A stretch of DNA of 64,000 nt, from assembly GCF_035046505.1 (NCBI RefSeq), contig NC_089830.1, positions 8,608,315 through 8,672,314 on the forward strand, written 5' to 3'. This DNA is from Tiliqua scincoides (lineage: Eukaryota > Chordata > Lepidosauria > Squamata > Scincidae). A program made the position numbers and the translations under genes. Every line of letters begins with the position of its first letter. Position 1 is the stretch's first letter. Of the stretch, positions 1-12,500 are shown in pieces. The notes under the pieces are model-generated. The model was not told the origin of the DNA. It searched no databases and saw only the letters and a list, made by a program, of their open reading frames with translations.

Positions 1-210
1 CTAATAAAAGAATGAATGGGCTCAAACATCCAGGATTTCTCAAAATGCAAACACAGCCCAAAGCACACACTTAAATGGACCCCCATTTCACCACCCCACA
101 AGCATAACTCCAGTTGTGTTTGGTCAACTGGGCCAGAGACTCTCAGGGGATCAGATGCTGGCCGCGGGCAGACCACATCTGGCCCCCGGGCCAGGGTTTG
201 GGGACTCCTG
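1..210 (-). mobile_element. hAT-like non-autonomous element, cut by the window edge
   Basis: The right end reads GGCCAGGGTTTGGGGACTCC, the reverse complement of the left end of the element at 33210-33540. Internal stretches around 105-180 also match that copy in reverse. The family has CAGGGG-type hAT termini. The left end lies at or beyond the window start. Confidence 0.6.
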
Positions 211-2290
211 CACTAAAACAATATGAATACTCCCATATCTGTTTGCAGAGTGGCAAATTTATTCTTTCAAATTGTTCTCTACTCTTTGAAGACAGGACTG
301 CCTCTCTCCAGCAATAGAACCTTCAAACGTACAGCAAAGAGAAAAATATTGGGGAGTGGGGAAGGTCAATGCCCTTAAAATGGAAGCCTCACAGGCTGTA
401 CATCTTGCTTCAGTTGTCTCAGGTTTGAATCGTGTCTGCATTTTAAATTTTGCCAAAAGGAAGCAGCAGCAAAGTTTCACACTGAAAGCCATTCCAGATT
501 CCATTTGACTGGAAAAAGCTCGTTTCCTACATGGAAATGATTTCGCAATTGTTGCTCCCTTTTTTCGGGGGGGGGGGGGAATTACTAAGAGAGTGCACAG
601 ATGAAGACATGTGGCATGAGACCACAATATTCTGCTCAGATGCTGTGTAATGCACAGGAAAGAACGGGATAACTCAGTCCAGAGAACTAGAAATGATAAA
701 CCAGATGGGAGGACGTCAGCAGACATGATAGGGTGGAAAGGAAACAGGTGATGAGGGAACAAAGGGGAAAGGACACCAAAAGAGAGCCCTGCTCAAACAA
801 CACCCACCCACCAAGGGCACCAGAAAGGAGACACTTGCCCTTGAACATCCTTCACAGGTCCTGTTCTGCATCATCCGTTAACACTGTATTGTCTGCTCTG
901 ATGTGCTCTGGACTGAGTTATCCTGTTATTTCCTATGCATCAGAGCAGAATGTTGTTGTCTCATAGCACATTTCTTCATCTGTGTGCTCTTAGCAAGTTT
1001 GGCCGGAGTTTGAGCTACATTCCTGAAGCTCACTTCTTCTATTCTTACAAAGAGATGGGACGTTGGCTTTCTGGGAACATCCCAAGTTGTTCTTTCTCCC
1101 TCCCCCCACCCCCAAACAACACACAAAGTTGTCTTCCTACAGAAGAGGAGGGAGAGTGCGGGGTGAGAAGAGCAAGTATTACTCAACTATTTAGTCTGAG
1201 AGTTCGGAAATCAAAAGAACCCTCTGACAGATGGATATCAGCGTTAATCAAAACCACACTGTGGCTGGGTGAAGTCTTCCATCGAAGCCTCCAGTCTGAG
1301 AGCTTAAAGAATTAGTTGCAATTTGGACTTTTTTTTAATGTCCCACTTGAGTGAGTGCTTTATACACAGATAAATCTATCCCAATAAATGCGTAGGGGAG
1401 AGAGGAAAACCCTCATTTTTCAAAGGGAAATTAAAATCAGAGTCTAAGCAACTGCTTCTTAGCTCCCTCTAATTTCAGACTGCTTTAGACCTGAGGGACT
1501 ATCCACTTTCAAGAAGCAAAGCACTGTAAGGCATCATAAAAGCAAATAATGGAGGAGGCTTAAGAGTCACTTAAAAAAAAAGTTTTGAACATGTGAAAGT
1601 AAAAGTTTTTTAAAAAATATGAATACTCCCACAAGAAATACTGTATGGTCTGGATGCTCTTTGCCAAGTTACACTATTTTTCATGCTGATGGTTCTTTTC
1701 TCTAGTGCCCATGTGCTGGTGAGACACAGAAACCAGTCTGCAGTCCCTGCCTAGGAATATGCTAAGGCTAAGGCCACCATCAAGGTCCCCAGACTTCACT
1801 GGTGTGGTCTGTTAGGCTAGATCCATTTCAACACTTCAGAGTACTGTGCAGTGTCCAGTACACCTCTAGTGCAAGATCTGACAGCAGCAAAAGCAGCTCA
1901 GGGACTAACGGCATCTGGGTCGGTTTCACCCCTGTGTCACTGAGTCACCTCCAAGCCTGACACCCTCCCCCTCCCATGTCAGAGACAAAAACAGAGAAGA
2001 GACAGCAGGTGGATTCACCTTTGCAGAGCTTGCCACTTTAAGCGATGAGTGCTGCCCGCCCCCCAAGAGCAGCACCCAAGAGCCTGGGAAACCTGCTGCA
2101 CTTGGAACTACTGCACCCTCTGCGAATTACTGATCTCTCAGACAACCCCCTGCAGCCAGGTGCCCGCACCCCCACCCAGTAACTCGCTCTGTATGCACTG
2201 GATAGCAGCATTCTTGCACCCTTTTCCAAGTGAGTCCCAGGTGCCCAGACTGCAGACAGGGAAGGCTAGACGTAATGCATTACAACCCTT
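211..2290. other. Intergenic, no gene recognised
   Basis: No exon matching a known protein was found on either strand. The short open frames have no recognisable domain. An AATAAA lies at about 1384, so the 3' UTR of a plus-strand gene ending upstream is possible (RSPO1 lies on this side of GNL2 in human, from memory), but nothing here identifies one. A poly-G run sits near 567-579. Confidence 0.4.
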
Positions 2291-2292
2291 TC

Positions 2293-2480
2293 AGCACAAT
2301 CCTATGCATGTCTACTCAGAAGCAACTCTGCTCTGCTTCTACTCTACTCACCTTTTATTTCAGTGGAAGTTCCTGGTAAGTGGGTACAAGACTGTAAGTA
2401 CAACAGTGCAATCCTCCTATACTCATCTACTCAGAAGTCAGCCTTGTACAGTTCAATGGCCCTTTCTCACAGGTAAGTGT
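2293..2480. repeat. Palindromic lizard-type short repeat, diverged
   Basis: It contains CAATCCTATGCATGTCTACT followed by a second partial arm near 2405-2480. These match the roughly 90-bp palindromic repeat seen cleanly at 34839-34933 and 40305-40402. Confidence 0.5.
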
Positions 2481-2647
2481 GGCCAGGACTGCAGTGCAAG
2501 TCACAAGCCAGCAGAGAGACCCACAGCCATGCTGACCGTGCTGACTGCAGGCTGACTCAGGGAAGCAGCTCTTGGAGAGGTGGGATTCCCAGCCCTCTCA
2601 ACAGGCAGCCCTTCTATGCAGGCACTGATATGAAACCAGCTGTGGGA

Positions 2648-2945
2648 ATAAGAACATAAGAGGAGCCCTGCTGGATCAGACCAAAGGCCTTTCCAGATGC
2701 CTGCAAGCAAGACAATGAGATCCTGTTGCAACTGGCATGCTGAGACAGGCTGCTTCTAAAACCAGGAGCCTGTGCATCATGGCTTGTAACCTGTGGAGGA
2801 CTTTTCCTCCAGAAACCTGTCCAATCCCCTTTTTAAGGCATCTAGGCCAGACGACATCACATCTCCGCCTCCTGTGGCAAGGAGTTCCACAGGCCAATCC
2901 CCTTCCTGAAGCAGCTCCGCCTCCTGCGGCAAGGGGTTCCACAGA
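2648..2945 (-). mobile_element. CR1 LINE 3'-end fragment
   Basis: The reverse complement carries the CR1 3' region: the end of the ORF2 reading (GLWNSLPQ-like sequence) and the tail context TCCAGCAGGGCTCCTCTTATG. It is diverged and partly duplicated internally: a motif matching GTGGCAAGGAGTTCCACAG occurs twice, near 2875 and 2925. It stops just before the GNL2 CpG-rich promoter. Confidence 0.7.
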
Positions 2946-3029
2946 CTATTCTATGCACCCCCTGCCCCCCAGACATGAAGGGCCACGCCCCCCAGAGACC
3001 AACTGAGGGCCCAGGCGGGACCGCCCCCT

Positions 3030-3531
3030 TTGGTCCTCCTTCTCCACTTCCAACTCTCGGCCCAGCGCTCTGCCCGTTTCCATGGGAACTGCAGGAACCA
3101 GGAGAGTAACAGGCCACGCCCCTTTGCTGCACCTCCGCCTCAGCCGAACGCCCAACCCATTTCCTTGGGAACCGGAGGAGGGGGGTGCGTTGCAGGCCAC
3201 GCCCCTTCCACCCGTGAGCCCAACGCCCACCTCAGCCCGTTTCCAAGGGAACCGAGGGGGAGCCCGGAGCAACCGTTATAGGCCACGCCCTTCTGCGGCC
3301 CGCCCCCACCCCTAAGCCACGCCCCCTTGGCTGCATCTCTTCCCAAGGCCAACGCCCATTCCCTGCCCGTTTCCAAGGAAACCAGGACACATGACAGGCC
3401 ACGCCCCCTTCGCGGGCCTCTCGGTGGCTCGGCGGAAACACGTCACCGCGCTTCCGGAAGTCTTGGGTGTTTCCGGTTGTGGTGGAGCTAGAGGGAGAGC
3501 GCTTGCAGCGAGTCCTCGTGGAGCCGCCAGG
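3030..3531 (+). promoter_or_regulatory. GNL2: GNL2 promoter with tandem GC-box/X-box-like array
   Basis: This is a CpG-rich stretch ending at the GNL2 ATG. The core GGCCACGCCC (Sp/KLF type) recurs at about 3112, 3195, 3281, 3315 (as AGCCACGCCC) and 3397. Between these cores are four imperfect palindromes: GTTTCCATGGGAAC (3076-3089), ATTTCCTTGGGAAC (3159-3172), GTTTCCAAGGGAAC (3239-3252) and GTTTCCAAGGAAAC (3369-3382). The repeat period is about 84 bp over the first units. Closer to the gene are a CRE-like CACGTCAC (about 3439) and a palindromic ETS site CTTCCGGAAG (3451-3460), typical of housekeeping promoters. No TATA box was seen. The transcription start is inferred to lie around 3440-3520. 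Confidence 0.75.
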
Positions 3532-6500
3532 ATGGTGAAGCCGAAGTTCAAGGGCCGCGCTAGCATCAACCCGTCTCGGGCCAGCACCAACCCCGGTGAG
3601 CGGGGCGGGAGGGCGACTGCGTGGCGCCCTGCGGGAGTCTGTGGAACCTCCTGCCCCATGATGGTGCCAAGCACAGTCCCTGGGACTCCATCCAGGCAGG
3701 CCGTCTCGCAGGGTGTTGGCAGCCCGACTGTAGTTAGAATCGACCCGGAATATAAATTAGTCTGTGGAACTCCTTGCCACAGGACGGTGCTTGACCGCGT
3801 TGCCTTTGAAATGAGGATTTGACATATCTGGACCACTTTACACGATTGTTCTTGTTGGGCTGCCTGTAGTTAGATCAGACAAAACACAACGTTGCTTTAC
3901 CCAGTGTGTGATTAGTTTGTGGAACTCCTTGCCACAGGATGGCATCTGTGGCATTAGAAAGGGGATTGGACAGATTTATGGGGGGAAAACCTTATCGTAG
4001 CTTACAAGCCATGCTGGGTCTGTGTTCAGCCTCCTGCTTTTAGAAATGACCTTAATCCAGATAAGCATCTTTCCTCCCTGCCAACCAAGGATAACAATTG
4101 TGCTAGTCTACCTTACAGGGCTGTTGTTAGCCTGTCTGTAGTAATAACTTCATGTAAGGTGCTTTGCATGCCTTTGGGGGAATATTACATAGACAAACAG
4201 GCCTTGCTGAGGGAGAATCAGCATGGCTTCTGTAAGGGTAAGTCTTGCTTCACGGACCTTATAGAATTCTTTGAAAAGGTCAACAGGCATGTGGATGCCG
4301 GAGAACCCGTGGACATTATATATCTAGACTTTCAGAAGGCATTTGACAACCAAAGGCTGCTGAGAAAACTCCACAGACAGGGAGTTAGAGGACAGGTCCT
4401 CTCCTACATTGAGAACTGGCTGAAGACCAGAAAACAGAGAGTGGGTGTCAGTGGGCAATTTTCACAATGGAGAGAAGTGAAAAGTGGTGTGCCCCAAGGA
4501 TCTGTCCTGGGACCGGTGCTTTTCAACCTCTTCATAAATGACCTGGAGACAGGGGTGAGCAGCGAGGTGGCAAAGTTTGCAGATGACACCAAACTTTTCC
4601 GAGTGGTGAAGACCAGACGTGATTGTGAGGAGCTCCAGAAGGATCTCTCCAGACTGGCAGAATGAGCAGCAAAATTGCGCTTCAATGTCAGTAAGTGTAA
4701 AGTCATGCACATTGGGGCAAAAAATCAAAACTTTAGATATAGGCTGATGGGTTCTGAGCTGTCTGTGACAGATCAGGAGAGAGATCTTGGGGTGGTGGTG
4801 GACAAGTCGATGAAAGTGTTGACCCAATGTGCAGCGGCAGTGAAGAAAGCCAATTCTATGCTTGGGATCATTAGAAAAGATATTGAGAACAAAACGGCTA
4901 ATATAATAATGCTGTTGTACAAATCGATGGTAAGGCCACACCTGGAGTATTGTGTCCAGTTCTGGTCGCCGCATCTCAAAAAAGACATAGTGGAAATGGA
5001 AAATGTGCAAAAGAGAGTAACTAAGATGATTACGGGGCTGGGGCACATTCCTTATGAGGAAAGGCTAAGGCGTTTGGGCCTCTTCAGCCTAGAAAAGAGG
5101 CGCCTGAGGGGGGACATGATTGAGACATACAAAATTATGCAGGGGATGGACAAAGTGGATAGGGAGATGCTCTTTACACTCTCACATAACACCAGAACCA
5201 GGGGACATCCACTAAAATTGAGTGTTGGGAGAGTTAGAACAGACAAAAGAAAATATTTCTTTACTTAGCGTGTGGTTGGTCTATGGAACTTCTTGCCACA
5301 GGATGTGGTGATGGCACCTGACCTGGATGCCTTTAAAAAGGGGTTTGGATAAGTTTCTGGAGGAAAAATGCATTATGGGTTACAAGCCATGATGTGTATT
5401 TGCAACCTCCTGATTTTAGAAATGGGCTATGTCAGAATGGCATATGCAAGGGAGGACATCAGAATGAGGTCTCTTGTTATCTGGTGTGCTCCTTGAGGCA
5501 TTTGGTGGGCTGCTGTGAGATACAGGAAGCTGGACTAGGTGGGCCTATGGCCTGATACAGTGGGGCTGTTCTTATGTTCTTATGTAATTTCTCCACTTAC
5601 GGTTCCTGGAAAACCTAATGGATGCCAAATTAGCGGATACTGAATCATTGAGCCTATGGGGAAAATGGGTTTGGGTTCCAGGGGACTCTTTTCACCATAC
5701 ACTCTATCAGCTTTATGGTCCATCCATTAGGACATGGATCTTAACTTGAAGTCTGTGGGACTGGGTGATAACAAGGGCTATCAACATCTCCAACCTCTGA
5801 TGCATCCTCCTCCATGCTGGATATCCCTTGATGTGTTGAAGGTTGTGGCGAAGGTGATTCCTCTGTGTTGGCTGTCCTTCATTGAAGGTTTCTGGCTGAA
5901 CAATGAGGCCTCAGAGTTCAGCACTGGAGAGGGTGTTGCTTCACATGTCCTCCTCCTCCACCTGTTTCTTGACTCCTTCTCTGTTCTTGTCCCAGCCCCA
6001 GAGCAGCCCTCAGGTAACCTGCCAAAGAGAGCATCATCACCAGAGTTGTGATTGGTCCAGTGATGGTCCAGCTGAAGTCCCCAAGATGGTGCCTAAGTTG
6101 GAGGAGCAAGTCTGGAAACAGACACAAATGTATTCGATGATTCTCCACAGGCCAATACTAATGCCCGTTCTGTTGTGGCACCAGCACAGTATTGGCAGAT
6201 AACATGAGATAGGTGGCAGTTCTGCTCCTTGAAGGTTATATCGAATTTACATATAAAGAGAACTAACTGTACATTGTTTCTTGCTACTGGGGGGTATCAT
6301 TGCCAGGGCCCTGACTCTCCACCCTACTGATATAGGTTTAATCAGTGTTTTTCGAGCCTAGGGTTGTCTGCCTAGTCAGGATTGGCCTGGAACCTTCAGG
6401 GCTTAACATCAACCTCCAGATGACTACTGCTTTTTGATAGGAGGATTGTGACATGGGGATAGAATTGTGTCAGATTGGGAAATAAAGTCTCCAGCAGTGG

Positions 6501-9500
6501 TTTCAATTGGATCTGGCAATTTACTTGAAGGTCATTGGCAATAAGACAGTGTAGAAAGCTTACCAATCAATATTGTTTCTTTTCCCTGGTGCTGTAGGTG
6601 TTTGATCATAGGTGTTGGTCTGATGCAAAAGGGTAGACCCTACTGGAAAGGATCCTATCTCTGTCCTTTGTTAGCTTTGCTACAGCAGATTGACAAGGCC
6701 ACCGTTCTGAGGTCTTTGCACACAACTGCCCTCTTGCTTCATAACTGCATCCTAACGTAATGATATATAACTTTTAAATCCTCACTTCTGATTTTAGACC
6801 GACCAGCTGGTGCTGGAGGCCACAACATGCGGGACCGGGCAACCATCCGGCGTCTCAATATGTACCGGCAGAAGGAACGCAGGTGAGAAGAATGGGGAGG
6901 GGGTATGATGGACATGAGAGATGTGTCCTTTCTGGCATTTCAAAATGTTTAATACAGCACACTGAATAAGTGTTTGTGATTTGTGAGATGATGTCTGAAG
7001 AAGACATGTGGTAACTCCTGGACAAACATGTTAAGTTTATGCTGCATAAGAAGAGCCTTGTTGGATCAGGCCACAGGCCCAAATGTCCTGCTTCTTATAT
7101 CTCACAGTGGCCTGCCTGTGAGCTGCAGGGAGCACTCAAGACAACAAGGTACATGCATCCTGTTGTCACTCCCTTGCATCTAACATTCAGAGACAGGTCA
7201 CTGTATAGGTTGCATGCAGTCATCATGACGTAACCTGTGATTGAATTTTCTTCCATAAAGCTGCTCGATCCTCTTTTTAAAGATGGTAGATGGTGATATT
7301 TCATGATGAAGTACGAATCAGAAAGTCTATGTATTGATTTAGTAGTTATTTAGTTACTGTCTGTATTAGTTCTTGCACACAGTCAATATAGAAGACACTT
7401 TGAATCACGAATCACACTTTGAATCATAAGGTAATCTTCAGTGTTCATAAAATGCTCCATGGAAGCTTTGAGGGAAGGAAAAATGTAGGATAATTGAATG
7501 CTACAATTGGAAGGGACCTTGGAGGATTTTGGTTTCTGGTAGCTTGATTTGAACACCTTGAATGTCTGCTCTTTAGGATTTTTAGCAGGGTACAATATCT
7601 AAGCATACTTAAATGGAGTTAAAGTTAAATGGAACTTGATGCAAATTCTTATTCTCCCTCAGAAAACTTAATACTAACTGCACCAAAGCCAACTTTTCAT
7701 GCTGCAGCTTGCAGCCATTTTTCATGATGTGGCAAGCAATGTCCTGTCTTCCAGTTCACTTGTGGGTTTCATTGCTATGGCTTCCGGGATGACCATGCCG
7801 TTCTGGAGGCAGTGCTGGCATTGCCTAAATAAACAGAGGCAAGCTAATGCTCATGCAGGCAAAACACATGATCTGGCATCTGGAAAGCTCACATTTTGAT
7901 CAGAAACCTTACAGATTAGAGCAAGGCCACTTTCTGATGTTCCACCTTATTCTTGCTAGGATTTTTAAAAAATGCTGAACTAGGGCAGCGAACCTGTATG
8001 CAGTTTCCTGGGAATTTCTTCACTGAACACAATGAGACTCTGCACCAGTGATTCTCACACATTTAGCACCAGGACCCACTTTTTAGATTGAGAATCTGTC
8101 AGGACCCACTGGAAATGATGTCATGACCGGAAGTGACATCATCAAGCAGGAAAATTTTTAACAATCCGAAGCTGCAATCTTACCCAGGAGTAAGTCCCTT
8201 TGACTATCATTGTTAAAAGATTATGCATAGTAGCTTGTTAAAAGTACAGGTCTGTAACGTTTCCCCAAATGCAGTTACATACCATGGTAGCATCAAGGGT
8301 CTAATAAAAAATGAAACGTTGAAATGAATGGGGACCCACCTGAAATTGGCTCACAACCCACCTAGTGGGTCCCAACCCACAGTTTGAGAAACACTGCTCT
8401 ACACAATAAGTAGAATGCAAAGACTTGTATTGTAGGTGTACTTTGGTCTGATTCAGCAAATTTAGACTTCTTATACTCTTAGTATAAAATAGTATTGAAT
8501 GGTTCAATTAATAAAATTCCAAGAAAGAAAAAACGTGGTATTTTAAATTCACACAGCAAATCAATGGACTAAAATGGGTTTATGGGGGAAAAAGTGTCAA
8601 AAACCCTTTCTAGCGTCACCTGCTAAATTACTGAACCACCAATCCGATTTTCCTCCTCTAACAAAAATTGAGTGTGCCTTAAATGCCCTGGCCTCCTTAC
8701 TATTTGAATCTCACTATGTGGTGAAAAACATGAGGTAGAACAGGAATGAGCTCTACCCTCTAAAGTGTGTGTTAACATTATTGGTTGCCAGGAGGGTTTC
8801 TGTTTCAAAGATTCTTAAGCTCACTAGTTCTCCCTCCCTTGCATCTCCATCCTTGCCTGCTCTACTCTTAGGAACACGGTTGCAACCACATCCGTACCTT
8901 TTTGAGCAGACTTTGTAAGAACCCACTGCCCTAGACCCCACACATTAGAACTTGGGACACCAGGGTTTTATTCTGAAGGCAATTGCAAAGGCAAACACCT
9001 TTGCATACCTCTCCTTCCTCACTGAGCATGGGTAACAGCTGCCTTTAAAACTTTCATAGAATTTTCTTAGAAAGTTGATTAGGATCAAGGCATTTGGGAC
9101 TTGCCAGGTTTCTGAGTGCTCAAGGATTTTAAAACCTCTTTTCCCTTTGTAGGATATTGTTGCTTTTTCATTTCAGCTTCCTCAGCCTTGATGTGCATGG
9201 GAGCAGCTGACAAGTTTTCTGTTGATGTCACCAGGAAGGGCCATGGGCATCTCTTGGGCTGGCTAGAGCTGGGGCCCTGGAACTTGTTCCCACTAATTCC
9301 CTTAAACTCAGAGGCTGCTTCGCTCCCATCTGCAAAGCAAGTCAATTTCATGCCAGTTGTGCACTGGCATGTGCTCTGTACCCATGAGCAGGTGCTAAAT
9401 GGAAGCAGCCATGCCTTGTTTTCCCAAACATCTCTGCCTGTGAAAGGGGGCCAAGTGCACAATGTGGAACCTCTTAGCAATGTGTTTTTCAGAGGCTCTG

Positions 9501-12500
9501 CTCCATCACTTGGCACAGTCTGTGGAAAAGTGTCAGCTTGGGATAACAGACATTCTTGCCTCCACCTCAGTGACCCCACTGCCCTCCCGCCTGACTTGTG
9601 GCCAAGGATCCCTTATTGCTTCCAGTTGTTCACCTGGGGCTTCATGGTTGGTTGTCTATCAGACAGTGCTGTGTGTTGCTTCGCCCATGGCCCTTTTCTT
9701 CCTGTGAACCAAGGATGGGAGAGGCAGCCAGTCAGATTCCTTGTCCCTAGAGGCACACTGGCAAGATCAGCAGGATAGGCTGTTTGCTTGAGTGGGTTGC
9801 TGCTGGGAGAGAAACAGAGCCCCAGATGCTGACTTTTGTTTTGCCCTGTGCTCCTTGACAACAAATCCTAGTAAATATAAATCTGTTTTGGAAAAGAGAG
9901 TGTTTGCTCACTCTTTTTGAATTCACAGCATCTGTGAAATTACCCATTAACAAGCTGTGTCTTGTTCTTCCTTCATCACCCTTGGGCTTCAGGTTTGCTT
10001 CTGTTCAATTTTTTATAACTCTAGTTTGGCAAATGTCATCCTGTTGATGAAGGTGTTTTCTGTTTCCTAGTGGAAAGACGGGGAAACTGAGGCTGAGATG
10101 TGCTTACTTTCCCAAGTCAGGGTGAACATAGGTCAACTCTCCAGTGGTTTTCTTTATCCTTAGGAACAATCGTGGAAAACTGATCAGGCCACTACAGTAC
10201 CAGTCCACCGTGGCACCAGGCACAGTGGCAAGAGTGGAGCCCAACATCAAGTGGTTTGGTGAGCCTTTCTGTAGATGTAGTTGGCCATTTTGCCAGGGTG
10301 GGGGTAATCTGAATCCAGGGAGGGTGAGATTATTGACTGGGATAAGTGCCAAGGAGCAGCTTCTTTTGTTGGCAAACCAAAATATGGCAGGCCAGCACCA
10401 TCGTGGCCCCGAGGTGCACCATATATGGTTCTATCTTAATGCAGGAAACACTCGTGTGATCAAGCAGACATCCCTCCAGAAGTTCCAAGAGGAGATGGAG
10501 ACGGTGATGAAGGACCCCTACAGGGTGATCATGAAGCAAAGCAAACTGCCCATGTCCCTTCTTTATGACCGAATTAAGCCTCATGTGAGTCTTCCATGCA
10601 TCCCTTTGATCTGGGAAGCTCATTCTCCCTTGCTTCCCAAATATTCTGAGTCTGTTCCTCTCTTGGGTGTGTGTGTCAATTCTGAGCTTCTGGGAAAACC
10701 TTATGGATTACATTCTATCTCTTTCTTGTATGGGCAGGTAGATGTGTTTTGTGTGTATAGGATTTGAGCATCTTCTTTCAGCTATTTGCATAGAAACCTG
10801 ATAGGAAAACCCTGTGGAGGTAGAAACGTTGGCCATGCAAAACAAGTATGATATACAAAAATGTTTTCTAGTCCAGCTGCTGGAAAACATGAGCTCATCT
10901 GTCATTTGTGGCCTAAAGGAGACACATCACCCACCTTTGTAAAGCTCTGCTTGATTTCCTGAAAATGGTTGTTGCTGGGCAGAAGTGACTGTTTGCAAGC
11001 CTGGTGTGCTTTAAAAGAGAGGTGCAGGCCCCTATTCCCTTTGGTTCATTTGTGTAATGATGGCGAGTGAAGTGCTGACTTGACTAGGCCCAAGCTGCAT
11101 TGTCCTTCTGCAGGCATGCTACCGCTGCTCTTTCCCAGATCCTCTTGAGGGCCTGATGGCTGACAAGCCCAGTTAACCCAGTTGGCCAAGCCCTCTTTTG
11201 CAAGTGCCTTAACTTTTCAGAAGCACGTAAGCGTGGCTGCGCTGTAGTATTAAGTCAGTGAGCATTGGGAATTGGCATGAGTCTTACCTTCGCCGTATCC
11301 TTTGGCGAATATTAGTTGAGCTTAGTCCATCTTCCATGCTCTGTTGAAGGAAAAATGCTAAGTTCTCTTCTGGAATCCTCACGGGTACCACGGTTGTCTT
11401 CTCCCTTGCTTGCAAACCAGGTGGGGTTGATATCACGGTCTGGCAACCTCAGACAGCTTCTGTTTGTCTTCAAGCATGTGCAAGACTTGCTTCTGACAGA
11501 TGAATGTTGCTCGTTGACTGTAATTGTGTATCTGGTTACCATTCAATCTGCGTGCCGTTAGATTAGTGTGCTTTCTAGCATCTGATCAGGGATATCAGTG
11601 TTACCACTATGAATTAAACAAAATTATTTGGAATCCTACTTGGTGATAAAGAACATTATTCTTGAGGCACAACAGCTACCTCTTCTATATAACTTGATCT
11701 AGTGCTCCTGGTATTTCAGGAGGATCTCCCCATAGGAGGCAGCCTTTATGGGCAGACAGTGCATGCTGGCATGAATAGCAGTCAAACTATGGAGTATTAT
11801 ATTTGGCAACTTAGATTTTAAAATAATTTACACATTTTTTCTCCGTTAAGAAGCACCTGGGCTGCCTGTGAGCTACCTCTCCTCTTCCCACCCCACACCT
11901 TCAGCTTCCACATCTGGAAATCCCGAGTTGTCTGTTATAATGCTAGACCTCCTGGGTCTGCTGCTGTCTCTGAGCCAAACCATTACTTTGGTATAGTCTG
12001 TGTCCAACATGCAGGGATCAGTAACCTTGCTGGTTGCTTGGGATAATTGCCCCAGCCCCTAAGAGGCCTATGCTGAATGCAAGCCAATGCTTCTGGAGGG
12101 CACTTACCTCCATGAGACCTCTACTGTTCCTGTGGCAGAGGGTCCCAGGCAGGGCTGTGGTGCCCATTGTGCCAGTTGCCTTGCAGGCATTACCCCAAGT
12201 CTAGCAGCATAAGAACAGCCCCACTGGATCAGGCCATAGGCCCACCTAGTCCAGCTTCCTGTATCTCACAGCAGCCCACCAAATGCCTCAAGGAGCACAC
12301 CAGATAACAAGAGACCTCATCCTGGTGCCCTCCCTTGCATCTGGCATTCTGACATAGCCCATTTCTAAAATGAGGAGGTTGCGCATACACATCATGGCTT
12401 GTACCCCATAATGGATTTTTCCTCCAGAAACTTGTCCAATCCCCTTTTAAAGGCGTCTAGGCTAGACGCCAGCACCACATCCTGTGGCAAGGAGTTCCAC

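Noticed and set aside
240-1500. RSPO1 3' UTR upstream of GNL2
   Set aside because: Position and an AATAAA would fit, but no coding sequence or recognisable UTR is visible.
9116-9778. 220-codon open frame in GNL2 intron 2
   Set aside because: No recognised domain, no splice or promoter context, and the opposite strand is open over much of the same span. Long open frames arise by chance in GC-balanced intron.
10042-10100. Possible C/D snoRNA (TTGATGA then CTGA) in GNL2 intron 2
   Set aside because: The C box lacks the first purine, no terminal stem was found, and the spacing is loose.
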